From positions 1-24,766 of the forward strand of contig DAOTVC010000140.1 of the NCBI GenBank assembly GCA_034437215.1: 24,766 nucleotides of DNA. Direction: 5' to 3'. The translations under genes were made by a program, and so were the position numbers. The DNA comes from DAOTVC01 sp034437215 (lineage in GTDB: Bacteria > Chloroflexota > Anaerolineae > B4-G1 > SLSP01). Shown in pieces: positions 12,666 through 20,010 of the stretch; within the stretch, counting starts at the first letter, position 1, and the number at the start of each line of letters is the position of its first letter. A model generated the notes under the pieces. The model searched no databases, had not been told where the DNA came from, and saw nothing but the letters and a program-made list of their open reading frames with translations.

Positions 12666-14917
12666 GGCGCCTCTACCCGTACCTGGGTCAACGTGACGAA
12701 CTCCTGGGGGAACTGGTGGGCCTGCCAGGTGACGGGGGCGTAGCGCAGCTCTGCGCCCTCCTGCCGGTAGAGCATCAGCTGCAGATCGTACCATCCCGGT
12801 GCGGCCTCGTCCCACACATCCAGCGAGTAGAGGTCGAAGGGGTGTCCGTCGAGCCGCCGCTCCACGTGAGCGGCCTTGCGCCATTGGGCGTCGATGAGCT
12901 GCACCGAGAGGGTGTAGCCCGGGTCGGCGGAATCCGGCACCTGCCCCTCCAGCTTCAGCGTGAGGCGTGTGCCGGGCGCGACCACCACCGCGCTCAGCTC
13001 GTAGTCCGTGAGCGTCAGCGCATCGCCGAAGCGCACGTCCAGCGGCTCCCTTCGCCGCTGAAGCGCGACCTCGCCGCAGAGCACGCGGTCGGCGCTGATC
13101 TGAGCGGCGCCCGCCGGCGCGCGGGCAGGCAGCCGGATACCCGTCTCCGTCTCGTAGACGCCGACGGCCCAGCGCAGCGTATCGGGCGCGTGGGCGATCT
13201 CGGGGACGACGAGCGCGTGCTCCTCGGCCCAGGTGCTGCCGGGCTCCAGGTGCGTTGCCGAGAGGCGGCCCAGACCCGGAAAGCGATGCTGCTGGGCGAC
13301 GATGCGCTCGCCCTCCCCCAGCAGGTGGACGAACCAGGTGTGCTCCTGCTCGAGGGGCGCCAGCGCCTCCCAGAAGAAGGTCGCCCGCAGCGGATCACCG
13401 GGCCGGAGGGGGCTTTCCTCGACCTGGTAACCTACCAGGCGCAGCGAGTCGCCGAATTGCACGTCCAGCGGCTGCGCGCGGGCCGCGACCTCGGCGGTGG
13501 TCAGGGCCGGCGGTGGGGCGTAGGCCGGCGCGATCCACAAGAAGGGCGTCAGGAGACTCACCAGCCCCAGCACCCCGCCGGTGGCACCCGTTACGACCTG
13601 CCGCCACCGGCGACGGCGGGGAAACCAGGCTTGCAGCCCCAGCACCATCCCCAGCGCGAGCACGCCCAGCGCGGGAAAGACCAGCCGTCCCTGTGAAGCC
13701 GGCGTGATGGAGGTCCAGCGGAGGACGGAGGCGAAGATGGCGAGGGGCCAGGCCCAGGCCAGGGCGCGGGCCGCCGTGAGGCTCTCCCACTGCCCGGGCC
13801 AGCGCCGCCTATCGGGGTTGATCATCCAGCGCCCCAGCGCCAGCAGCAATCCCATGCCGGCGCAGAGGGCCAACGCGTTGAGGAACGTGTAGATCCCCTC
13901 GGGCAGCGGGACGTTGATCCAGCCGAAGTGCCCCCAATAGCTGCTGAGGAAGGAGCTGCGCTCCTGCCACAGGGTGGCGACGGTCAGGGGCGCGAGGCGC
14001 CGCCCTACGAAGGGGAGGAAGGCGCTCAGTCCCGTGAGGTCGCCGTAAAGACGGTAGTTGCGCCCGTACCACCAGCCGGGGATGAGCAAGAGGGGCAAGG
14101 CCCACAGCGCCAGGTCTCCCGCCAGCGCCGGCAGAAAGGGGCGTCCCGGCATCCGGTGCTTCCAGACTGTCCAGACGCTCGTCGCGGCGGCGAAAGGCAG
14201 GAGGGCCAGCGCTCCCAGCTTGCTCAGCGCTGCCAGTCCCAGCACGGCGCCCAATCCCAGGGTGGCGCGGCGCGTGGGGGCGGACTTCATGCGCCGGACC
14301 AGCAGCAGGAGCGCCAGCGCCGAGAGGGTGATGACGAGGTTGTCGTTGTTGACGGAGGCGCTGATGAAGAGGAACATGGGCAGGAAGGCCTGAAAGGTCG
14401 CCGTGACGAGGGCCAGGCGAGGGCGGTCAGGATAGAGGGTGCGCACCAGCGCCCAGGTGAGGTAGAGTGTGGTCACGCCGCAGATCGTCGAGAAGAGGCG
14501 GGCGACGCGAACGGCGAGCACCGTGCCCCGCCAGGGGAAGCGCGCGCTGCCGGGCTCGTGAATCACGACGTTGGCGTTGCTGCCGTCGAGCAGGGCCGCG
14601 CCCCGGGCGCTGTGCGGGTTGAGACGCCGGACGGCGTCCATGTCCTCCGTGTCGATCCCGGCGGTCAGCGCTGCAGCGAGGATGTAGTAAAGCGGTGGCT
14701 GGGCCCCCTCCTGCTGCCACGGCTGGAGGACATCGTCGCGCCGTGCCGGGTCGAGGACGGGCAGCGCCCGGTGGGTGGCGAGGTGGCGCACCAGCGGATA
14801 GTGGAAGAGCTCGTCCGGCGATTCGAAGGGCGGGACGGTGACGTTGTAGACCGAGGCCAGGAGCACGAAGGCGGAGAGCAGGAGGAGCAGGTAGCGTCTT
14901 TCTTGTGGGCTGTTCAT
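12662..14917 (-). CDS. GT39/DUF2142-like membrane glycosyltransferase with two C-terminal beta domains
   Basis: 751 residues from the ATG at 14917, 8 nt after the stop of the upstream gene. The open frame continues to 15280, but those 121 residues are the reverse image of the neighbour and lack hydrophobicity. A TM helix at the N-terminus precedes the loop FESPDELFHYPL with a D-E pair, then QPPLYYIL, both typical of lipid-phosphate-sugar GT-C enzymes. Around nine further membrane segments run to about residue 450. The tail holds two beta-sandwich copies at about 485-625 (FGDSLRLVGY, FFWEAL, TWFVHLLGEGE) and 628-751 (FGDALTLTDYE, LTLKLEG). The stop overlaps the YfhO-like start as ATGA. Family assignment between GT39 and DUF2142 is uncertain. 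Confidence 0.85.
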   Translation of the reverse strand: MNSPQERRYLLLLLSAFVLLASVYNVTVPPFESPDELFHYPLVRHLATHRALPVLDPARRDDVLQPWQQEGAQPPLYYILAAALTAGIDTEDMDAVRRLNPHSARGAALLDGSNANVVIHEPGSARFPWRGTVLAVRVARLFSTICGVTTLYLTWALVRTLYPDRPRLALVTATFQAFLPMFLFISASVNNDNLVITLSALALLLLVRRMKSAPTRRATLGLGAVLGLAALSKLGALALLPFAAATSVWTVWKHRMPGRPFLPALAGDLALWALPLLLIPGWWYGRNYRLYGDLTGLSAFLPFVGRRLAPLTVATLWQERSSFLSSYWGHFGWINVPLPEGIYTFLNALALCAGMGLLLALGRWMINPDRRRWPGQWESLTAARALAWAWPLAIFASVLRWTSITPASQGRLVFPALGVLALGMVLGLQAWFPRRRRWRQVVTGATGGVLGLVSLLTPFLWIAPAYAPPPALTTAEVAARAQPLDVQFGDSLRLVGYQVEESPLRPGDPLRATFFWEALAPLEQEHTWFVHLLGEGERIVAQQHRFPGLGRLSATHLEPGSTWAEEHALVVPEIAHAPDTLRWAVGVYETETGIRLPARAPAGAAQISADRVLCGEVALQRRREPLDVRFGDALTLTDYELSAVVVAPGTRLTLKLEGQVPDSADPGYTLSVQLIDAQWRKAAHVERRLDGHPFDLYSLDVWDEAAPGWYDLQLMLYRQEGAELRYAPVTWQAHQFPQEFVTLTQVRVEAP

Positions 14918-14925
14918 CGCTCGGG

Positions 14926-16929
14926 TCAGGGGCGGGGCGCTTCCGTGCAGGAGAGCATACGGAAGGCGTCGTTGGGCAGCCGGTTCCCTCCCGCATCTCG
15001 CGCCTGCCACCGCGTCCCGGCCTGGGGATCCCAGATCCCCAGGGAGACCCCGCCCTCCCGGGCCGTAATGCCCTGCAGCACGCGCGTCTCTGAGATCCGT
15101 TCGCCCGGCTGCCAGCTGCTCAGCGGGTAGAGCCCCCGCAGCGGGTCTCCGTCGGCCTGGGTGTCGAGCAGCTCCGTGGGCCCCAACCAGTGGGTGAAGA
15201 CGGTCGGACGCTCTTCGATATCGCTCAGCGCGTACCACGTCACTTTGACGGTCACCTCCTCGGGTCCCGTCCAGCGACACGCGGCGGATTCTATGCCGAC
15301 GACGGGCGGACCGCTCCCGGGTTGGAAAGTGGCGAGGAGCTCGGCGTCGGCTGCTCTCTCACGAATCACTCCGGCGTCGAGCAGGTGCATCTCCGTGGGG
15401 GCGTAGCGCACCAGCAGGACGCGCGAGGCGCTGCGCAGATCCTCCGACGCCAGGGGCGGGTCGGCGGGCTCGATGGCGTAGGGGATCTCGGGGATGACGG
15501 CGCCCAGGGAACGTCCCCGGAACCCCTGGCTCTCCTCCGTGTGAGCCGCGACGAAGCTCTCTCCGCTGGTGGGGGGCGGAATGGGGATGATGCCCTCGTG
15601 CATGAGAGGGTAGACCCGTTCGTCGGGCGTCACCCGTCCGGGTAGGTTGACCACCAGAGTGTCGGGTTGGGCCTCCGCCGCTGCGATGGTCTCCCAGAGC
15701 AGATCCCCGGTCATGCGGTGGACGGCGGTGACGCGCCGCACAAACCAGAGGGAGGGCAGCAGGGCTCCGAGGAGCAGCGCGGCGGCGAGGCTCCGGCGCC
15801 ACCACGTGGCGGGGCGCCACCGGGCGAGGCCGAGGATCGTGATGGCCCACAGCAGGGCGATGCCCGCCGAGCTCTGGTAGAAGGCCCGGGTGGGATCGCG
15901 GAACCAGTTGAAGGGCTGGGTGGTCAGGGGCATGACGCTCCACATGAGGATCCAACCCAGGGTGAAGAGCAAGCCCCGCAGCTGCCCCAGACGCAGGTTG
16001 AGGAGGGCCAGCCCGAGGAGGGTGAGTGCGCCGAGCAGGGTCATCAACGTCACGCTGCTCATGCTCAGCAGCCCTTCGCCCAGCGTGGCGAGGGGCGCGA
16101 AGGGGTAGGCGATGCACTGGAGCAGCGCCACGATGTTATACCAGGGGTGAAGGCCGGTGAGAAACTCCGTGGGCACGGTTGTGGAGAAGATGGTGACGGC
16201 GACGAAGACCGCGCCCGACGCGGCAAGATGTCCCAGCACCCAGCGGGAGTAGGGGCGCTCCTGGAGGGTCAGTTCGGCCCAGAGCACGGCGGCGCCGGCT
16301 ACAATCCCGCCCTCGTAGACGAGCCCGGCCATGAGCGTGAAAAGGATGGCGACGAGGTGGAGACGAGGGTCGCCCCGATCACGGGCCCGGTCACGGGCCC
16401 GGTCACGGGCTTTGAGATAGAGGAGGAGAGCGGTCAGGGCCAACCCCGTGGTCAGAGGGTAGGAGATGGCGCTCACCCACAGGACGACGTTGGTGGCGAA
16501 GGGGAAGGTGATGAAGAGTGCCGTCGCGGCCCAGCCCTCTTTCGTCCACCGGGAGCCCAACAGCCCCACCAGAACTCCGCAGACCATGTGCCCGATCAAG
16601 TTCAAGCCGTGCAGGAGGGTAGGGGAGAGGGCGCCCGTCGTGACGTAGATGGCGCGCAGGAGCATGAAGCGCAGAGGGCGCCAATCGCCGTAAGGGCCCA
16701 GCCGGTGCCAGTAGGCGAGGGTCGGCGTCTCCTTCACCCACGGGATCTGCTGCAGGTCGTCGGCGTAGAAGGGCAGCCGTACGCCCCTTCCGTATGCCAG
16801 CAACGTGAGCACGACGGCGACGAGCGCCGTGACGAGAATTCTTAGCTTCCGCTTGCGATCTCTCTTCTCAGACACAGGGGGGATGATACCACAGGGGAGG
16901 TACTGCCGCAAGAGATGCGCGGGTGACAA
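14926..16929 (-). CDS. TMTC-like GT-C membrane protein with C-terminal beta domain
   Basis: 667 residues from a TTG start, chosen because GGGGAGG lies 6 nt upstream; a GTG at 16875 is possible but has no ribosome site. After a basic cytoplasmic start, the first TM helix leads to the loop LPFYADDLQQ with an acidic pair. WRPLRF, LHGLNLIGH and VYEGG then follow as in the paralogous gene at 20007-21950. About eleven hydrophobic segments extend to about residue 400. A soluble region follows and a beta domain at about 540-667 (VKVTWYAL, VFTHWLGP, SSWQPGE). The motifs resemble the DD-loop GT-C proteins of the TMTC/PMT type, so transfer from a lipid-phosphate sugar is likely but unproven. A cytoplasmic loop contains three ARDR repeats encoded by a 12-bp tandem repeat. 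It lies 18 nt after the GT4 gene. Confidence 0.8.
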   Translation of the reverse strand: MSPAHLLRQYLPCGIIPPVSEKRDRKRKLRILVTALVAVVLTLLAYGRGVRLPFYADDLQQIPWVKETPTLAYWHRLGPYGDWRPLRFMLLRAIYVTTGALSPTLLHGLNLIGHMVCGVLVGLLGSRWTKEGWAATALFITFPFATNVVLWVSAISYPLTTGLALTALLLYLKARDRARDRARDRGDPRLHLVAILFTLMAGLVYEGGIVAGAAVLWAELTLQERPYSRWVLGHLAASGAVFVAVTIFSTTVPTEFLTGLHPWYNIVALLQCIAYPFAPLATLGEGLLSMSSVTLMTLLGALTLLGLALLNLRLGQLRGLLFTLGWILMWSVMPLTTQPFNWFRDPTRAFYQSSAGIALLWAITILGLARWRPATWWRRSLAAALLLGALLPSLWFVRRVTAVHRMTGDLLWETIAAAEAQPDTLVVNLPGRVTPDERVYPLMHEGIIPIPPPTSGESFVAAHTEESQGFRGRSLGAVIPEIPYAIEPADPPLASEDLRSASRVLLVRYAPTEMHLLDAGVIRERAADAELLATFQPGSGPPVVGIESAACRWTGPEEVTVKVTWYALSDIEERPTVFTHWLGPTELLDTQADGDPLRGLYPLSSWQPGERISETRVLQGITAREGGVSLGIWDPQAGTRWQARDAGGNRLPNDAFRMLSCTEAPRP
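16375..16410 (-). repeat. 12-bp tandem repeat, three copies, encoding ARDR
   Basis: Three adjacent copies of CCGGTCACGGGC (plus strand), the first with one change (CCGATCACGGGC). They encode residues 174-185 as ARDR three times, in a charged loop between two membrane helices. Near-identity suggests recent slippage, and the unit length of four codons lets copy number vary without a frameshift. Confidence 0.9.
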
Positions 16930-16935
16930 CCTCTA

Positions 16936-16942
16936 CCTCCCC
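16936..16942 (-). promoter_or_regulatory. Ribosome binding site supporting a TTG start
   Basis: GGGGAGG on the minus strand ends 6 nt before the TTG at 16929, inside the 18-nt gap after the GT4 stop codon. It is the reason for preferring this non-ATG start. Confidence 0.65.
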
Positions 16943-16947
16943 GCGCC

Positions 16948-18153
16948 TCAGGCGCGGGCGCGGGCGTGCCGTGACTGACGGACTTCGATCAACTGCTCGA
17001 AGAACTTGGAGGTGTGGGCGGCGATGCGCTCCCAGGAGAACTTAGTGGCGAGCCCGGTGGCGTTCTGGGCGAGCTTCACCCGCATCTCGGGGTCCTCGCA
17101 GAGCCGCAGGATGGCGTCGACCAGAGCGCCGACGTCCTCGGGAGGGACGAGTAGGACGTTCTGCTCGTCCTCCAGCTCGGAACTCCCCGTCTGGGGCTCC
17201 GTCGTGACGATGGGGCATCCGTGGGCCAGGCAGGCGTGAAGAGTGCCCCGGCGGAGGCTGGCCCCGTCGCGGTAGGGGAGCACACAGAGGTCCGTAGCGA
17301 GGAGGGCAGCGGAGACCTCCTCGGGCGTGATGAAGCCGGTGCGGTGGACGCGCTCCTCGAGACCCAGCTCGGCGATCAGGGCGTCGATCTTGTTGGCGTA
17401 AGCGGCGTTGGTGATGTCGCTGGAACCCGTCCTGCCCCCGATGAAGACGAGATGCACGGGCTGGCCCTGCTCCACGAGACGGGCGAGGGCCTGCAGCAGG
17501 ATCTCCACCCCCTTGCTCTTGTTGAGGAAGCCGAAGAAGCCCAGGAGAAGATCCTCCTTGAGAATCCCCCGCCGTCCCCGCCAGGCGTGGCGCTCGTAGT
17601 CGACGGGCGGATGGGGCGCGATGTTGCTGCCGATGGGGATGAGGCGGATCTGCGGCTGCGTCTCCTCCCGCAGGTTCTCCGTGAGTTGGGTGTAGTCGCC
17701 CTCGTTGGTGACGATCACCCCATCGGAGTACTGGCCCATCTGCCAAACTGCCCAGGAGCGCAGCGGGCCGGCCTTGGGAAAGAGATAGGGGGTCCGCAGG
17801 TCGTGGAAGGTGGTGACGATGGGCATGGGTAGATTGCGTCCCTGCCACCGCGGGAAGAGGGTGATGCCGGCGCGCATCTCGTAGGCGGCCGCCTGGTACT
17901 GGATGTTGATGATGTCGGGATCGATGTCTCGCAGCCAGCGCATGATTTGGGTGTGCGCCGCCCACCCCCACTCCTCGATCTCCCGGTAGACGGTGAGGCA
18001 GTGCTGGCGCTCCCGCCGCTCGTCATCGCTCAGACTCGTCAGGACGTGGATGCGGTGGTCCTGATCGACTAGGGCGTGAGCCAGCCGCGCGGTGAAGTCT
18101 CCCACGCCCCCTTCCAGGGGCGGATACTCGCCGGTGATTATTGCAATGCGCAT
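16948..18153 (-). CDS. GT4-like (GT-B fold) glycosyltransferase
   Basis: 401 residues from the ATG at 18153, chosen because GGAGG lies 6 nt upstream and the protein then begins with the typical MRIAIITGEYPP strand. The N-terminal domain has the glycine-rich loop LEGGVGDF. The C-terminal Rossmann domain starts near LGFFGFLNKSKGVEILLQAL and contains VHLVFIGG and HRTGFITPEEVSAAL. The usual donor-site E-x7-E is not present in classical form; instead there is PYRDGASLRRGTLHACLAHG at about residue 293. That variant occurs in some GT4 subgroups, so activity is likely but the donor is uncertain. The protein is cytoplasmic, with no TM helix. It is the first gene of the long minus-strand array and has its own promoter candidate. 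Sugar and acceptor are unknown. Confidence 0.88.
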   Translation of the reverse strand: MRIAIITGEYPPLEGGVGDFTARLAHALVDQDHRIHVLTSLSDDERRERQHCLTVYREIEEWGWAAHTQIMRWLRDIDPDIINIQYQAAAYEMRAGITLFPRWQGRNLPMPIVTTFHDLRTPYLFPKAGPLRSWAVWQMGQYSDGVIVTNEGDYTQLTENLREETQPQIRLIPIGSNIAPHPPVDYERHAWRGRRGILKEDLLLGFFGFLNKSKGVEILLQALARLVEQGQPVHLVFIGGRTGSSDITNAAYANKIDALIAELGLEERVHRTGFITPEEVSAALLATDLCVLPYRDGASLRRGTLHACLAHGCPIVTTEPQTGSSELEDEQNVLLVPPEDVGALVDAILRLCEDPEMRVKLAQNATGLATKFSWERIAAHTSKFFEQLIEVRQSRHARARA

Positions 18154-18265
18154 CTCCTGCCTCCATCTGTAATGGGATATCTGCGCCATTTGAGCATACT
18201 CTGTTGACGACTATGAGTGATGGATTGATCCTTGCGGGTGGCCCTCTCTCAAGCAGCGTGGCACC

Positions 18266-18294
18266 ATTATAGCATGGGGCGGGAGGAAGGACAG
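18266..18294 (-). promoter_or_regulatory. Extended -10 promoter candidate for the long glycosyltransferase operon
   Basis: On the minus strand TGCTATAAT gives a consensus -10 (18266-18271) with the extended TGn element. The -35 at 17-bp spacing (CTGTCC, 18289-18294) is poor. The site lies just after the stop of the upstream GT4 gene and about 105 nt before the downstream GT4 start, so it probably gives the array its own transcript with a leader of about 100 nt. Confidence 0.6.
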
Positions 18295-18298
18295 GTTC

Positions 18299-19447
18299 TC
18301 AGGCCAACGAACGAACGATCTCCCACCACGCTTCTGCCGCGCCTTCCCAGGTGAAAGAGGTGGCCTGCGTCTGACCCGCTGCGCGCAGTCTGCCCCGCAG
18401 GCCCTCGTCCTCGAGAAGGCGGCGCAGGGCTGTCGTCCAGCCGGGGACATCGGTGGGGTCCACGAGCAGACCGGCATCCCCCACCACTTCGGGCAGACTG
18501 GAGGCCGACGAGGCGACGACGGGCGTGCCGCAGGCCATGGCCTCGAGGGCGGGCAGCCCGAAGCCCTCGTAGAGGCTGGGAAAGGCGAAGAGCGCCGCCT
18601 GCCGGTAGAGGGCCGGGAGGTCGCCATCGTCGACGAAGCCCGGCAGCTTGACGAAGGGGTACTCCGCGGTCGCCGCCAGAATGGGCTCTGCCAACCACGC
18701 CGGCTGCCCGACGATCACAAGATCGAGCTCCTTCTCCTGTGCCAGAGGAGCGCAGGCCTCCATCAGCCGCACGTAGTTTTTCCGCGGCTGGAGCGTCCCC
18801 ACGCTGAGGATATAGGGGCGTTCACCGATGGCATAGCGCTTCTGTAGCGCGCTCCGCTCTCCGGGCTCGCTCTGGGGGCTGAAGCGCGCGGAGACGCCCG
18901 AGTAGAGGGCGGTGATCCGCTCGGGAGGCACGTCCAGCAGCTGGATGAGATCATCGCGGGTGGCGTCGGAGTCGGCGAGGATGCGATCGGCGCGCGCGAT
19001 GCTGCGGGGGACCGCCCTCTCCAGGTAGCGGCGCAGCGCCGGGGTGAAGGTCTCCGGAAAGCGCAGGAAGGAGAGGTCGTGGACGGTGAGGAGGGCGTGG
19101 GTTCTCTTGCGTAGGGGCGGGAGGACGAAGTCCGGTGAATAGAAGGCGTCGACGTCGCCCAGGATGATCTCGGCGGGCAGGGGAACGCGGGCCCGCTGCC
19201 AGATACGGGCCATCCAGTCGTCGGTGACGGGCAGCGAGCGAAGGGTCAGGTGCTCGGGGTGGGAGGCCAGATTGCGCAGCCGCTCCTGCTCCCTCTCCCA
19301 GCGCTCCCCCAGACCTGCGCTGGCTGCCATCAACAGGAGTTCGTGCTCTTCTTGGGCCGCGACGATGGCGCTGACCAGCTCTCGGGCGTAGCGCCCAATG
19401 CCCGCTCCCTGGCGGGCCGCCGCCGTGTAGTCGATGGCGATGCGCAT
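18299..19447 (-). CDS. GT4 glycosyltransferase, mannosyltransferase-like
   Basis: 382 residues from the ATG at 19447, 8 nt after the GtrA-family stop. The open frame continues upstream, but only this start gives the family N-terminus MRIAIDYTAAARQGAGIGRYARELV. The acceptor domain includes the DVDAFYSPDFVLPP and TVHDLSFLRFPE blocks usual in this group. The donor domain has LSVGTLQPRKNYVRLMEA, KLPGFVDDGDLPALY and the classical EGFGLPALEAMACGTPVV motif at about residues 295-310, with both glutamates of E-x7-E present. It is a soluble cytoplasmic retaining enzyme that uses a nucleotide sugar; GDP-mannose is common for close families but is not shown here. It is co-transcribed with the GtrA-family gene, which suggests sequential steps in building a lipid-linked glycan. 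Confidence 0.92.
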   Translation of the reverse strand: MRIAIDYTAAARQGAGIGRYARELVSAIVAAQEEHELLLMAASAGLGERWEREQERLRNLASHPEHLTLRSLPVTDDWMARIWQRARVPLPAEIILGDVDAFYSPDFVLPPLRKRTHALLTVHDLSFLRFPETFTPALRRYLERAVPRSIARADRILADSDATRDDLIQLLDVPPERITALYSGVSARFSPQSEPGERSALQKRYAIGERPYILSVGTLQPRKNYVRLMEACAPLAQEKELDLVIVGQPAWLAEPILAATAEYPFVKLPGFVDDGDLPALYRQAALFAFPSLYEGFGLPALEAMACGTPVVASSASSLPEVVGDAGLLVDPTDVPGWTTALRRLLEDEGLRGRLRAAGQTQATSFTWEGAAEAWWEIVRSLA

Positions 19448-19455
19448 GGGGGGCC

Positions 19456-19941
19456 CTACGTACCGGTTTGGACGTCGTTGTAGGTCCAGAAGCGGTTGGC
19501 GAAGAAGTTCCAGAACATGACGACCCCGGTGGCGAGGACCTTGGCGCCGTTGTAGCCGAGCTTGTACGCCATCCCGGGGCCCAGGCCCACCAGCAGCGTA
19601 CCTGCCAGCGAGGTCAGGGGGCGGCTCAGGAGCAGGAGGATCACCGTGTTGATCCCCAACCCCATGAGGTTCACGACGAAGAACTGTCCCAATTGGGAGG
19701 TGAGGGGCTTCGAACGGGAATCGGGGTAGGTCCAGTAGCGATTCCAGGTGAAGTTGCTGAGGACCGCGCAGGTGAAAGAGATGGTGTTCGCCACACCCAG
19801 GTGCAATCCCCACACCGGATGCAGCAGGTAGAGCAGCCCGAAGTCTATGAGGGCGCCGATGGTGCCCACCACGGCGAACTTCAGAAAGCGGGTGAGCTCG
19901 GTACGGTTGCTGTCGATCCAGAGGGCAATCGATGCGGTCAT
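19456..19941 (-). CDS. GtrA-family membrane protein
   Basis: 161 residues with four hydrophobic segments. Typical GtrA hallmarks are RFLKFAVVGTIGALIDFGLLYLL at the N-terminus and two similar half-site blocks, SNFTWNRYWTY and WNFFANRFWTY. These place an N-x-(F/Y)-W-T-Y motif at the end of helix 2 and again at the end of helix 4, an internal duplication usual for the family. GtrA-type proteins are thought to flip polyprenyl-phosphate-linked sugars across the membrane or assist that step. The start ATG has AGGAG 4 nt upstream, and a near-consensus promoter lies about 40 bp before it. A GT2 partner (GtrB type) is normally adjacent but none is present here. Confidence 0.92.
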   Translation of the reverse strand: MTASIALWIDSNRTELTRFLKFAVVGTIGALIDFGLLYLLHPVWGLHLGVANTISFTCAVLSNFTWNRYWTYPDSRSKPLTSQLGQFFVVNLMGLGINTVILLLLSRPLTSLAGTLLVGLGPGMAYKLGYNGAKVLATGVVMFWNFFANRFWTYNDVQTGT

Positions 19942-19982
19942 AGGTCTCCTACACTCTATAGTTACTCAGCGTTCGTGGCGGG

Positions 19983-20010
19983 ATTATAACCGGTGGGCGG
20001 GGGCTGTCAA
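19983..20010 (-). promoter_or_regulatory. Near-consensus sigma-70-type promoter for the GtrA-GT4 unit
   Basis: On the minus strand TTGACA (20005-20010) and TATAAT (19983-19988) are both perfect, with a 16-bp spacer. The expected start is near 19976, giving a leader of about 35 nt. The -35 hexamer contains the TGA stop codon of the upstream GT-C gene. Confidence 0.8.

Noticed and set aside
12666..12884. N-terminal extension of the YfhO-like gene
   Set aside because: The extra residues are Arg- and Ala-rich out-of-frame sequence of the neighbour; the ATG at 12665 forms a classical ATGA overlap.
14918..15280. N-terminal extension of the GT39/DUF2142-like gene
   Set aside because: The extra 121 residues overlap the upstream gene completely and show no family features. 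The ATG at 14917 directly precedes the first membrane helix.
12503..16845. Long plus-strand open frames (12503-13696, 13928-15130, 15667-16845)
   Set aside because: They lie antisense to well-supported minus-strand membrane proteins. Their translations are rich in Arg, Gly, Glu and Gln with no motif or hydrophobic pattern, as expected for GC-rich shadow frames.
19448..19813. N-terminal extension of the GT4 gene before MRIAIDYTA
   Set aside because: It is the GtrA-family coding sequence read in another frame. The GT4 family start is at 19447.
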